From contig CAXUBX010000003.1 in the NCBI GenBank assembly GCA_964249405.1, forward strand, positions 1 through 64,000: DNA of 64,000 nt. The letters are read 5' to 3'. A program made the position numbers and the translations under genes. Below, piece after piece: positions 1-6,693 of this stretch; position 1 is the stretch's first letter, and every line of letters starts with the position of its first letter. Below the pieces are notes generated by a model. That model ran no database searches, was not told the origin of the DNA, and was given only the letters and a program-made list of their open reading frames with translations. This stretch comes from CAXTPV01 sp964249405. Lineage in GTDB: Bacteria > Pseudomonadota > Alphaproteobacteria > Acetobacterales > Acetobacteraceae.

Positions 1-55
1 GCGCGCGTGTTTTGGGTACACGAGGCCGCCGGTTCGAGTCCGGCCGCCCCGACCA
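1..55 (+). tRNA. tRNA-Pro (anticodon TGG), 5' part outside the window
   Basis: This is the 3' part of a tRNA. The anticodon stem CGTGT (6-10) pairs with ACACG (18-22) around the loop TTTGGGT, which gives anticodon TGG at 13-15. A five-base variable loop follows, then a T arm with GCCGG/CCGGC stem and TTCGAGT loop. The acceptor strand CGCCCCG (45-51), discriminator A52 and encoded CCA (53-55) complete it. The acceptor 5' strand and D arm lie left of the window. The next gene starts only 17 nt after the CCA, so the two probably share a transcript. Confidence 0.9.
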
Positions 56-72
56 TTGAGGAGACTGTCCAG

Positions 73-381
73 ATGCCGAGGGCGCGGATCTTCAGGCAGC
101 CCAAGTCCGCGATGCAGTCCGGCCGCGCGAACACCGATGACTGGATCGTCGAATGGGAGAGGACCGAGCGCAAGACCGCCGACCCGATCATGGGCTGGTG
201 GGGCAGCGGCGACACGCGAACCCAGCTCCGGCTGCGCTTCGACAGCCGTGAGGAGGCCGAGGCGTATGCAACACGGGAAAACCTCGACTACGAGGTCGAG
301 ATCATCCCGCCACGCGTCCAGAAGCCCAAATCGTATGCCGACAACTTCAAGTACACGCGGCTGATGAACTGGACCCACTGA
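73..381 (+). CDS. NDUFS4-like ETC complex I accessory subunit
   Basis: This 102-residue protein matches the 'ETC complex I subunit' family, the bacterial relatives of the mitochondrial 18-kDa NDUFS4 subunit. The family is mainly alphaproteobacterial and the protein docks on the matrix/cytoplasmic arm of NADH:quinone oxidoreductase. Recognisable parts are the N-terminal MPRARIFRQPK stretch, the central WERTERKTADPIMGWWGSGDT segment split across the family signature (a Trp-rich loop), and the C-terminal FKYTRLMNWTH end. The ATG at 73 is chosen because homologues start there and GAGGAG lies at 58-63. An upstream in-frame extension would run into the tRNA. No other complex I genes are nearby; the gene sits alone between two tRNAs. 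Confidence 0.9.
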   Translation: MPRARIFRQPKSAMQSGRANTDDWIVEWERTERKTADPIMGWWGSGDTRTQLRLRFDSREEAEAYATRENLDYEVEIIPPRVQKPKSYADNFKYTRLMNWTH

Positions 382-395
382 GACCCGGGTCCCGG

Positions 396-472
396 GCGCC
401 CTTAGCTCAGCTGGATAGAGCAACAGCCTTCTAAGCTGTGGGTCGGTGGTTCGAGTCCACCAGGGCGCGCCA
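396..472 (+). tRNA. tRNA-Arg (anticodon TCT)
   Basis: A complete cloverleaf is visible. The acceptor GCGCCCT (396-402) pairs with AGGGCGC (462-468). The D arm begins GCTC at 405. The anticodon stem ACAGC/GCTGT encloses CTTCTAA with anticodon TCT at 430-432. The T loop is TTCGAGT, the discriminator is G469 and CCA is encoded at 470-472. It begins 14 nt after the complex I subunit stop codon, so it may be transcribed from the upstream tRNA-Pro promoter; I see no clear promoter in that gap. Confidence 0.97.
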
Positions 473-526
473 GTGACGGTCCCTAAAACCGGTGCGGTAG
501 CAGACTATCAGCGGAGGAGATGCATC

Positions 527-715
527 GTGAGCTGGCGACTGACGAGACTGATCGCGTTCGGCATTCTGACGGCAGGCCTCAGCGGCTGCTACTACAGGGG
601 ATACCATCACGGGCCGTATGGTCACCCCTACTACGGAGGGCATCCCGGCCCCGGTTACGGCGGCCCGCCGCATCCCGGCTATGCGCCCGGGCCCGCTCCG
701 GGTTACGGCCACTGA
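527..715 (+). CDS. small glycine/proline/tyrosine-rich lipoprotein
   Basis: The predicted 62-residue precursor has a short signal peptide ending in the lipobox L-S-G-C, so it should be acylated and anchored in the envelope. The mature part is only about 42 residues, made of repeated Tyr-Gly-His-Pro and Pro-Gly units with no catalytic residues. The GTG at 527 is chosen as start because GGAGGAG (512-518) is well placed in front of it; an upstream in-frame start would run through the tRNA-Arg. A strong hairpin begins 1 nt after the stop codon. The function is unknown. Similar tiny Gly/Tyr/His-rich lipoproteins are common in proteobacteria but poorly conserved. Confidence 0.65.
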   Translation: MSWRLTRLIAFGILTAGLSGCYYRGYHHGPYGHPYYGGHPGPGYGGPPHPGYAPGPAPGYGH

Positions 716-716
716 A

Positions 717-755
717 GCCCGTTTCGACAGAAGAGTCCGGGACTCGAAACCGGGC
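717..755. terminator. inverted repeat at a convergent gene end
   Basis: GCCC (717-720) plus GTTTCGA (721-727) pairs with TCGAAAC (744-750) plus GGGC (752-755). This makes an 11-bp stem with one bulged C at 751 and a 16-nt loop. It lies between the lipoprotein (plus) and the sulfotransferase (minus). No T-tract follows on either strand, so classical intrinsic termination is uncertain. Confidence 0.45.
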
Positions 756-795
756 GGCGTGAGGCGCGGGGCAGGTCGGCCTCCCGGGCGAGAGC

Positions 796-1665
796 TCAGG
801 CCATCAACGCCCCGTAACGGGCTGCCGCAACGAGGCGGGCGCGGTCCTGCGCGACCCTCGCTTCGTCGCCTCGCCCGAGACGTCGGCGGGCGATGTCGGT
901 CCACAGCACCTGATCGAGACGCGTGTTCGACCGCAATCGCCGGGTCGCTTCAGCCGTGAACGCCTCGTGAAGGGGAAAACGACGGTCGGCCGGGATCCGT
1001 TCGGTGACGTTGATCGTCTTGCGGGTCCAAGGCCAGTCGAACAACGCCGCCAGGTTCCGATCGAGAGCAGGGTCCTCGACGAGGTCGACGAAATCCAGAC
1101 TTCTCAGCTTCGCTCGCGCTTCGCGCAACAACCGGAGGTCGTGCCGTTCTTCGATGAAGCCGCCGGCGGGAATGAGCCTGTGCGGCCAGAGCAGCATTCG
1201 CGTGACGATGTTGTCGAGCTGGCAGGCAAGCTCGGGATCGGCGAGAAAGGCCCCGAGCGGGCGGTGCGCCCGCAGGACGAGGTCTGCCCAGGCCCCCCAC
1301 ACCGTCGTCGTCGCCGGATCGGTGGCACGCCAGTAGAGCCAGTGGGACAGCAGCCTGGTCGACGGATCCCGGAGGATGGTGACCACGGGAGAGGCGGGAA
1401 AAGCCGCTCGAAGCGTCGAGAGCGCGTAATGCCCGGCGATCATGATCGCGTCCCGCGGAAGATCGTCCGGCGACATCGCGATCTTCGCTCGTGTCTCCGG
1501 CGCGATCGTCTCCCACCGATCGAACGTCCCGAAAATGGCTCGATCGAAGCCCTCGGTCGTGTGCCCCCGGCCGGTCGCGACGAACGAGGAAACCAGCGCC
1601 GAGCCCGAAGTCTTCGGGACGTGCATGAACAGGGCCGGCCGCAGGAGCGTGGGAGAGATCGTCAT
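796..1665 (-). CDS. sulfotransferase family protein
   Basis: This 289-residue cytoplasmic protein belongs to the PAPS-dependent sulfotransferase family. The N-terminal HVPKTSGSAL segment (about residues 14-23) has the form of the 5'-phosphosulfate-binding loop, and RDPSTRLLSHW (about 99-109) is the 3'-phosphate-binding segment. The family moves a sulfuryl group from PAPS to hydroxyls of glycans or small molecules. The acceptor cannot be read from the sequence, and there is no adjacent glycan cluster. The start ATG at 1665 directly precedes the fold, so no signal peptide is present. Bacterial members of this family are often annotated only by domain; the enzyme class is fairly secure and the substrate is not. 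Confidence 0.8.
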   Translation of the reverse strand: MTISPTLLRPALFMHVPKTSGSALVSSFVATGRGHTTEGFDRAIFGTFDRWETIAPETRAKIAMSPDDLPRDAIMIAGHYALSTLRAAFPASPVVTILRDPSTRLLSHWLYWRATDPATTTVWGAWADLVLRAHRPLGAFLADPELACQLDNIVTRMLLWPHRLIPAGGFIEERHDLRLLREARAKLRSLDFVDLVEDPALDRNLAALFDWPWTRKTINVTERIPADRRFPLHEAFTAEATRRLRSNTRLDQVLWTDIARRRLGRGDEARVAQDRARLVAAARYGALMA

Positions 1666-1721
1666 CGGCTCGTCAAACGGCCGGATGGCAAGGAGACGCG
1701 CGCCCCTACGACGGCCCGCGT

Positions 1722-1934
1722 TCAGGCCTTCCGAAGTTCATCGGGCTTGTGCGCGGCCTTGGCGCCCGTCTTGTCGCTCTTGACGACATATTCGGGGTTC
1801 TCCTTCGTCGCTTTCGCCGTGTGCCCCTTGATCTTCGTCGTCGAAGTGATCTTCCGCTCGACATGACCCTTCGTCGTTCCCTGGGAGGTGTTCCATCGAA
1901 CCGCGTCTCCCTCCTTCGGCGTCTTTCCGGCCAT
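1722..1934 (-). CDS. DUF2945 (HVA1/Tudor-like) small protein
   Basis: This 70-residue basic protein starts MAGKTPKEGDAVRWNTSQG and contains the KGHVERKIT and PEYVVKSDKTGAKAAHK segments of the DUF2945 family, also called hypervirulence-associated Tudor-like. The family is a compact beta-barrel of unknown biochemical role, found in bacteria and fungi. The ATG at 1934 is preceded on the minus strand by GGAGGAGAGG, a strong ribosome binding site, so the much longer open frame upstream is rejected. A GGAAC-n16-CGAT element sits 35 nt upstream and may be a stress-sigma promoter. The product is soluble, has no cysteine, and function cannot be assigned. Confidence 0.85.
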   Translation of the reverse strand: MAGKTPKEGDAVRWNTSQGTTKGHVERKITSTTKIKGHTAKATKENPEYVVKSDKTGAKAAHKPDELRKA

Positions 1935-1968
1935 CTTGCCTCTCCTCCGTCCGCTGGATGACCATTCC

Positions 1969-1993
1969 ATCGTCCGGAGCCGCAAGGCGTTCC
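1969..1993 (-). promoter_or_regulatory. possible EcfG-type promoter for the DUF2945 gene
   Basis: On the minus strand GGAAC (1993-1989) is followed after 16 nt by CGAT (1972-1969), ending 34 nt before the DUF2945 ATG. The known EcfG consensus is GGAAC-n16/17-CGTT. The -35 is exact and the -10 has one mismatch. This is inference from one site only. Confidence 0.3.
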
Positions 1994-2018
1994 GGAGCGA
2001 TGCAGGCGAAGAGGCCCG

Positions 2019-2528
2019 ATGATGGCGAATGCGCATAACTTCTCGGTCCGGGCGGCGGACGGGAGTTCGGTCGGGCTCGACGCCTACGCAGGCCGGGTGC
2101 TGCTCGTCGTCAACACCGCGAGCCGTTGCGGCTTCACCCCGCAATACGAGGGTCTCGAGGCGCTGCAACGCACGTTCGGGCCGGCAGGCTTTTCCGTGCT
2201 CGGGTTCCCGTGCAACCAGTTCGCGAACCAGGAGCCGGGCTCCGACGCCGAGATCCAGTCGTTCTGCAGCACGCGCTACGACGTGTCGTTCCCGGTGTTC
2301 GCACGCGTCGCCGTGAACGGACCGGGCGCGGATCCCTTCTACGTGTTCCTGAAATCGGCCAGACCCGGGCTGCTCGGGTCGGGCATGGTGAAGTGGAACT
2401 TCACCAAGTTCCTGGTCGATCGTGGAGGCCGCGTCCGCGAGCGTTTCGCGCCGACGGTCAAGCCGGACCGTCTCCGTCCCGGAATCGAGCGACTGCTGGC
2501 CGAGCCCGCCGGTCCGGTCGAGGGATGA
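2019..2528 (+). CDS. glutathione peroxidase (cysteine type)
   Basis: This 169-residue thioredoxin-fold peroxidase reduces H2O2 or organic hydroperoxides in the cytoplasm using thiol reductants. The catalytic set is present: Cys37 in NTASRCGFTPQY, Gln67 in GFPCNQF, and Trp126-Asn127 in KWNFTKFLVDRGG. It uses cysteine rather than selenocysteine. Two ATG codons lie in tandem (2019 and 2022), with GAAGAGG just upstream. The gene is divergent from the DUF2945 gene across 84 nt, an arrangement that fits a shared oxidative/general stress role, although no promoter was clearly seen on this strand. It is equivalent to BtuE/BsaA-type peroxidases; thioredoxin may be the true reductant, as in many bacterial members. 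Confidence 0.93.
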   Translation: MMANAHNFSVRAADGSSVGLDAYAGRVLLVVNTASRCGFTPQYEGLEALQRTFGPAGFSVLGFPCNQFANQEPGSDAEIQSFCSTRYDVSFPVFARVAVNGPGADPFYVFLKSARPGLLGSGMVKWNFTKFLVDRGGRVRERFAPTVKPDRLRPGIERLLAEPAGPVEG

Positions 2529-2628
2529 TCCTGTCGAGGGGAGCCGTCTGCCCGGCTGAAGATGCTCTCGTCTCACACCGGCCGGACGCTCCCGGACGAC
2601 CGGGCAGGTCCGCGGGCTGGTCCCGAGT

Positions 2629-4449
2629 TCACTCCCGGTCTGCGAGCAGTCCGAGCAACGCCGCGCCGTAGCGGTCGAGCTTCGACGCGCCGACGCCCTT
2701 GACCGTCCCGAGTGAAGTCCGGTTGGCCGGCCGGCGCTCGGCGATCTCGCGAAGCACGCTGTCGTGGAAGATGACGTAGGGCGGCACGGACTGGGCGCGC
2801 GCCTCGCCGGCCCGCCAGGCCCGGAGGCGCTCGAACAGCGTCTGGTCGGCGGCGGCGAGAACGGGTGCATCCTCCCCGCCGCCGCCGGCACTCCCGACCT
2901 GGGCTGCCGACAGCGGCCGGATCCGCTCCTCCTTCAGCATCAGCGCCTGCTCGCCCTTGAGCAGCGCCCGCGCGTCGCCGTCGAACTGCAGGCCGCCATG
3001 CTCCGGATCCCGCCGCAGCGCGCCCCGGGCGATGAGCGCCCGGACCACGCCGCGCCAGTAGCGGTCGGACGCGTCCCGCCCGATGCCGAAGGTCGGGAGC
3101 CCCCGATGACCGTGCCGGCGCATCGCGTCGGTGTCCTTGCCGCGCAGGACGTCGACGATATGGCCGGCGCCGAAACGCTGTCCGGTGCGCCAGATCGCGG
3201 ACAGCACCTTCTGGGCGGCGACGGTGCCGTCGGTCAGGGCGACCGGCGAGCGGCAGTTGTCGCAGTGGCCGCAGGCGCCCTCGAAGCGCTCGCCGAAACA
3301 GGCGAGCAACGCGCCGGTCCGGCAACCCGCGGTCTCCGAGAACGCGATCATGCCCTCCAGCCGTCCGGCCATCACCCGGCGCTCGGCATCCGGAGCCTGG
3401 CTCTGCTCCAGCCAGTAGCGTGCGCGGGCGATGTCCTCCGCCCCGTAGAGGAGAAAGCATTCGGCCGGCAGTCCGTCCCGCCCGGCGCGCCCGATCTGCT
3501 GGTAGTAGGCCTCCGGGCTGTCCGGCATGTCGAGGTGGCCGACGAAGCGGACATCGGGGCGATCCACGCCCATGCCGAACGCGATCGTCGCGACCACGGT
3601 CATGAACTCGCCGGCCCGGAACCGGTCGAGAGCCGCGCGCTTCTCCGGCGCCGAGAGACGGGCGTGGTAAGGAACCGCGTTCCGCCCGCGTCCCCTCAGG
3701 CCCGAGGCCACGCGCTCGGTCTTCTCGCGCGATCCGCAGTAGACGATCCCCGTCGCCTCCGGATGACGGGCAAGCAGCGCCTCGAGCTGCTGCGACTCGC
3801 GTTCCTTGGGCTCGGCGGCGAGCACGAGGTTCGGCCGGTGGAAGCTGGCCGCGAACACCGCGGCGTCGGGCATCGCGAGCGCCGAGATGATGTCGTCGCG
3901 GGTCCGCGGGTCGGCGGTCGCGGTGAGCGCGATCCGCGGCACGCCCGGCAGGCGTTGCGGCAGGCAAGCGAGCGAACGGTATTCCGGCCGGAACTCGTGA
4001 CCCCACGCCGACACGCAATGGGCCTCGTCGATCGCGAGAAGGGAGAGGCGAAGGCGGGACAGACGGTCGAGCAGCGTGCCCGAGAGCAGGCGCTCCGGCG
4101 AGACGTAGAGGATCTCGACCCGGCCGCTCGCGAGACCGTCCCGGGTGCGGGCGAGCTCGTCCTCGTCGAGCTCCGAATGGAGCGCCGAGGCGCGGACGCC
4201 GACCTGACGCAGCGAGGCCACCTGGTCGTCCATCAGCGCGATCAGCGGCGACACCACGACGCAGGTGCCGTCGCGGCAGAGCCCGGGAAGCTGATAGCAG
4301 AGGCTCTTCCCGCCGCCGGTCGGCATCAGCACGAGCGCGTCGCCCCCCGCCATCACCCGGGAGACGACCGCGTCCTGTTGACCGCGGAACCGCTCGAACC
4401 CGAACACCGAGGCGAGGACCTCGAGCGGCTCCCCGCGCGAGGCGGCCAT
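2629..4449 (-). CDS. recQ: ATP-dependent DNA helicase RecQ
   Basis: This 606-residue protein is full length for bacterial RecQ. Motif I is MPTGGGKSLCYQ (Lys48), motif II is DEAH (141-144) and the aromatic-rich AWGHEFRPEY follows. The RQC zinc-binding cysteines are in the CFGERFEGACGHCDNC segment, and an HRDC domain lies near the C terminus around the LRAWRAGEARAQSVPPYVIF segment. RecQ unwinds DNA 3' to 5' in RecF-type gap repair and fork restart. The start ATG at 4449 is immediately ahead of the helicase domain. The gene is convergent with the peroxidase gene across 100 nt, and an 8-bp inverted repeat (2548-2555 with 2600-2607) lies in that gap. Confidence 0.97.
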   Translation of the reverse strand: MAASRGEPLEVLASVFGFERFRGQQDAVVSRVMAGGDALVLMPTGGGKSLCYQLPGLCRDGTCVVVSPLIALMDDQVASLRQVGVRASALHSELDEDELARTRDGLASGRVEILYVSPERLLSGTLLDRLSRLRLSLLAIDEAHCVSAWGHEFRPEYRSLACLPQRLPGVPRIALTATADPRTRDDIISALAMPDAAVFAASFHRPNLVLAAEPKERESQQLEALLARHPEATGIVYCGSREKTERVASGLRGRGRNAVPYHARLSAPEKRAALDRFRAGEFMTVVATIAFGMGVDRPDVRFVGHLDMPDSPEAYYQQIGRAGRDGLPAECFLLYGAEDIARARYWLEQSQAPDAERRVMAGRLEGMIAFSETAGCRTGALLACFGERFEGACGHCDNCRSPVALTDGTVAAQKVLSAIWRTGQRFGAGHIVDVLRGKDTDAMRRHGHRGLPTFGIGRDASDRYWRGVVRALIARGALRRDPEHGGLQFDGDARALLKGEQALMLKEERIRPLSAAQVGSAGGGGEDAPVLAAADQTLFERLRAWRAGEARAQSVPPYVIFHDSVLREIAERRPANRTSLGTVKGVGASKLDRYGAALLGLLADRE

Positions 4450-4472
4450 CGTCCCCGAGCCGGTCGACGGGC

Positions 4473-4868
4473 TCAGGTGCTGCCGATCGTGATCTCGACG
4501 CGCCTGGCCGCGACCGGCGGGTTCTCGTTGTTCGGCGGGCGGGGCACGATGGAAATCCGGCTGGTCGCGACCCCGTCCTGTTCCAGCAACGCCGCCACCA
4601 CCTGCGCCCGCTTCCCCGCCAGGACCGCGTCGGCATCGGTGTCGCCGTGCGCCGCCGCGTAGCCGGCCACGGTGACCAGCGTCGAAGGATCCGACGCCGC
4701 CCGCCGCGCCGCGCCCGCGACCAGGGCCTCGGCCGGCGCGTCCAGCGCGGCGGAGGCGTGCGGAAAGAAGATCACGACCTTCGGGGCGTTGGTCTCGGTC
4801 TGGGCGCAGGCGCCGACCAGGAAGCAGACCAGGCTGGCAGCCAGGGGCGTGGGCAGACGGCGACGCAT
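4473..4868 (-). CDS. OmpA-like lipoprotein
   Basis: This 131-residue precursor has an N-terminal signal peptide ending in lipobox V-G-A-C, so the mature protein is about 111 residues and lipid-anchored. The rest looks like a shortened OmpA C-terminal (peptidoglycan-associating) domain: VTVAGYAAAHGDTDADAVLAGKRAQVVAALL resembles the G-x-T-D...LS-x-x-RA segment split over two motifs, and a final RRVEITI strand is present. The canonical Asp/Arg pair of the domain is only partly recognisable, so peptidoglycan binding is an inference. CAGGAG lies 10 nt before the ATG. It sits between cydC and recQ, 23 nt upstream of recQ, so the two may be co-transcribed. Confidence 0.7.
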   Translation of the reverse strand: MRRRLPTPLAASLVCFLVGACAQTETNAPKVVIFFPHASAALDAPAEALVAGAARRAASDPSTLVTVAGYAAAHGDTDADAVLAGKRAQVVAALLEQDGVATSRISIVPRPPNNENPPVAARRVEITIGST

Positions 4869-4995
4869 GACGAGAGACTCCTGAGGCAGGACCGGTCGTT
4901 CGTGCGACAGCCCGGAACGGGCGTCAATCGACGCCGGCCGGCCCGGGACGCGCCCCGGAGCTCGCAGGACGATCGAGACTGCGCAGGGACGCTCC

Positions 4996-6693
4996 TCAGG
5001 CCGCCGCCGCGGCCGCGGTTCCGCCGGACAGGCGCCAGATCCGGTCGAGGCGCTCCACGCCGGTCAGGCGATGGGCGATCAGGATGATCGTGCGGCCGGC
5101 CGCAGCCGTGTTCAGCGCGAGCAGGAACTCCCGCTCGGCGTCGCTGTCGAGACCGGAGGCCGGCTCGTCGAGGATCAGGATCGGGGCCGGGCAGAGCCAA
5201 GCCCGCGCGAGCGCGATCCGGCGTCCCTGGCCGCCGGATACCGTGGCCCCCCCCTCGCCGAGCCAGGTGTCGAGCCCGTCGGGCAAGGTCCGGACCCAGG
5301 TGCCGAGCGCCGCCACGTCGAGCGCGCGCCAGAGCGCATCGTCGTCCGCCTCGGGACGCCCGATCAGGAGGTTGGCCCGGATCGTGTCGGCGAAGAGGTG
5401 GGTGGACTGGTTGAGCAGACCGACCGTCCGGCGAAGCTCCGCCGGGTCGAGCGCGCCGACGTCGACGCCGCCCAGGCTCACCCGCCCGGTCGCGGGTCGG
5501 GCGAGACCAAGGGCGAGGGTTGCCAGGGTGCTCTTGCCGGCGCCCGAGGGGCCGAGGAGCGCGACGCGGCTGCCGGGCGCGATCGAGAGGCTGAGATCGG
5601 TGAACACCGGACGCCCAGGTTCCCAGGCGAAGCCGACCCCCTCGAAGCGGAGCGTCCGGTCGTCCGGCACGGCGCCCCGAACCACCGTGCCGGCGGCTGT
5701 GCCCGGGAGGGTGCCCGTCCGGGTCGCCGCCACCACACGGCGTGCCGAGGCCGCGGCACCGCCCGCGAGCGCGCCGGCTCGCGGCAGCGAGGATGCGGTC
5801 TCGAAGCCGGCGAGCACGACGAACACCGCGACGACCGCGAAACCGGCGGCACCCGCGCCGGCCCCGAGGCCGGTGGCGACGGCGGAGAGCACGGCCAGGA
5901 GGGCTCCTTGCGCGAGCAGGAAGCTGAGCGCGTCCGCCATCGCGGCCCGCCTCGCCGCACCGAGCTGGGACGCGATCAGGGTCGCCTCCCGACCCTGCGC
6001 GGACGCCAGCCTGCGGCCTTCCGCTCCGAACGCGCGCACCTCCCGGAGGCCCGCGACCGTGTCCAGCACCGAAACGCGAAGCGCGGAGGCCGCCGAAGCG
6101 GTGCTCGCGCCGGCCTCGCCGGCGAGCCGCGCCGCGATCGCCGGCAGGACCAGCGCGCAACCCACGAACAGGACGCCGACCGTGGCGCCGAGCGCGAGAT
6201 CGCGGCGCGCGAGAACCCAGACCAGGACCGGAAGGACGAACAAGGCGCCGGCGAGCGGCACCAGGATGCGGAGATAGAGCGCGTCGAGCGCCTCGACGTC
6301 GGCCACCAGGCGCGAGAGGAGATCACCCGAACGGCGGAACCCGAGTCCGGACGCCGCACCCGAGGCGACCCGTCTGAAGAACCAGACGCGGAGATCGGCA
6401 AGAGCGCGGAACATCGCATCGTGGGTCGCGATCCGCTCGACGTAGCGCAGCGTGATCCGGCCGACGCCGAGCACGCGGAGCGCGATCCCGGCGCCGATCG
6501 CGACGCCGCCGATCCCGACCAGCGAGCGTGCGCCGGACACGGTCGTGCCGCCGGCGAGCGCAAGCAATCCCACGCCGACCAGCACCGAAAACACCGAGAG
6601 AGCGAGGCCGAGCAGGAGGCGGCCGAGCCGGGGCCGCCAGAGCGACATCACGGTCGCGACCGCGCCGGCGGTGGTGACGCCGGGCTCGCTCAT
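4996..6693 (-). CDS. cydC: thiol reductant ABC exporter subunit CydC
   Basis: This 565-residue half-transporter has six membrane segments in the first 300 residues and a C-terminal ATPase. Walker A is LLGPSGAGKSTLA, the signature is VSGGQGRRIALARAW and Walker B is ILILDEPASGLD. With CydD it forms the inner-membrane CydDC transporter, reported to export cysteine/glutathione or to handle haem, and needed to assemble cytochrome bd oxidase and periplasmic c-type cytochromes. Its ATG overlaps the cydD stop (ATGA, 6690-6693), indicating translational coupling. cydAB is not in the window. The subunit assignment to CydC rather than CydD rests on gene order and length. Confidence 0.92.
   Translation of the reverse strand: MSEPGVTTAGAVATVMSLWRPRLGRLLLGLALSVFSVLVGVGLLALAGGTTVSGARSLVGIGGVAIGAGIALRVLGVGRITLRYVERIATHDAMFRALADLRVWFFRRVASGAASGLGFRRSGDLLSRLVADVEALDALYLRILVPLAGALFVLPVLVWVLARRDLALGATVGVLFVGCALVLPAIAARLAGEAGASTASAASALRVSVLDTVAGLREVRAFGAEGRRLASAQGREATLIASQLGAARRAAMADALSFLLAQGALLAVLSAVATGLGAGAGAAGFAVVAVFVVLAGFETASSLPRAGALAGGAAASARRVVAATRTGTLPGTAAGTVVRGAVPDDRTLRFEGVGFAWEPGRPVFTDLSLSIAPGSRVALLGPSGAGKSTLATLALGLARPATGRVSLGGVDVGALDPAELRRTVGLLNQSTHLFADTIRANLLIGRPEADDDALWRALDVAALGTWVRTLPDGLDTWLGEGGATVSGGQGRRIALARAWLCPAPILILDEPASGLDSDAEREFLLALNTAAAGRTIILIAHRLTGVERLDRIWRLSGGTAAAAAA

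Noticed and set aside
431..904. Minus-strand reading frame of 157 codons ending in LVDSNHRPTA
   Set aside because: It runs antisense through tRNA-Arg; this ending is a familiar artefact of translating tRNA on the wrong strand. Codon use does not resemble the neighbours.
2548..2607. CTGCCCGG/CCGGGCAG pair between the peroxidase gene and recQ as a terminator
   Set aside because: The 44-nt loop is long and no T-tract follows; kept only as part of the convergent-repeat pattern, not as a terminator.
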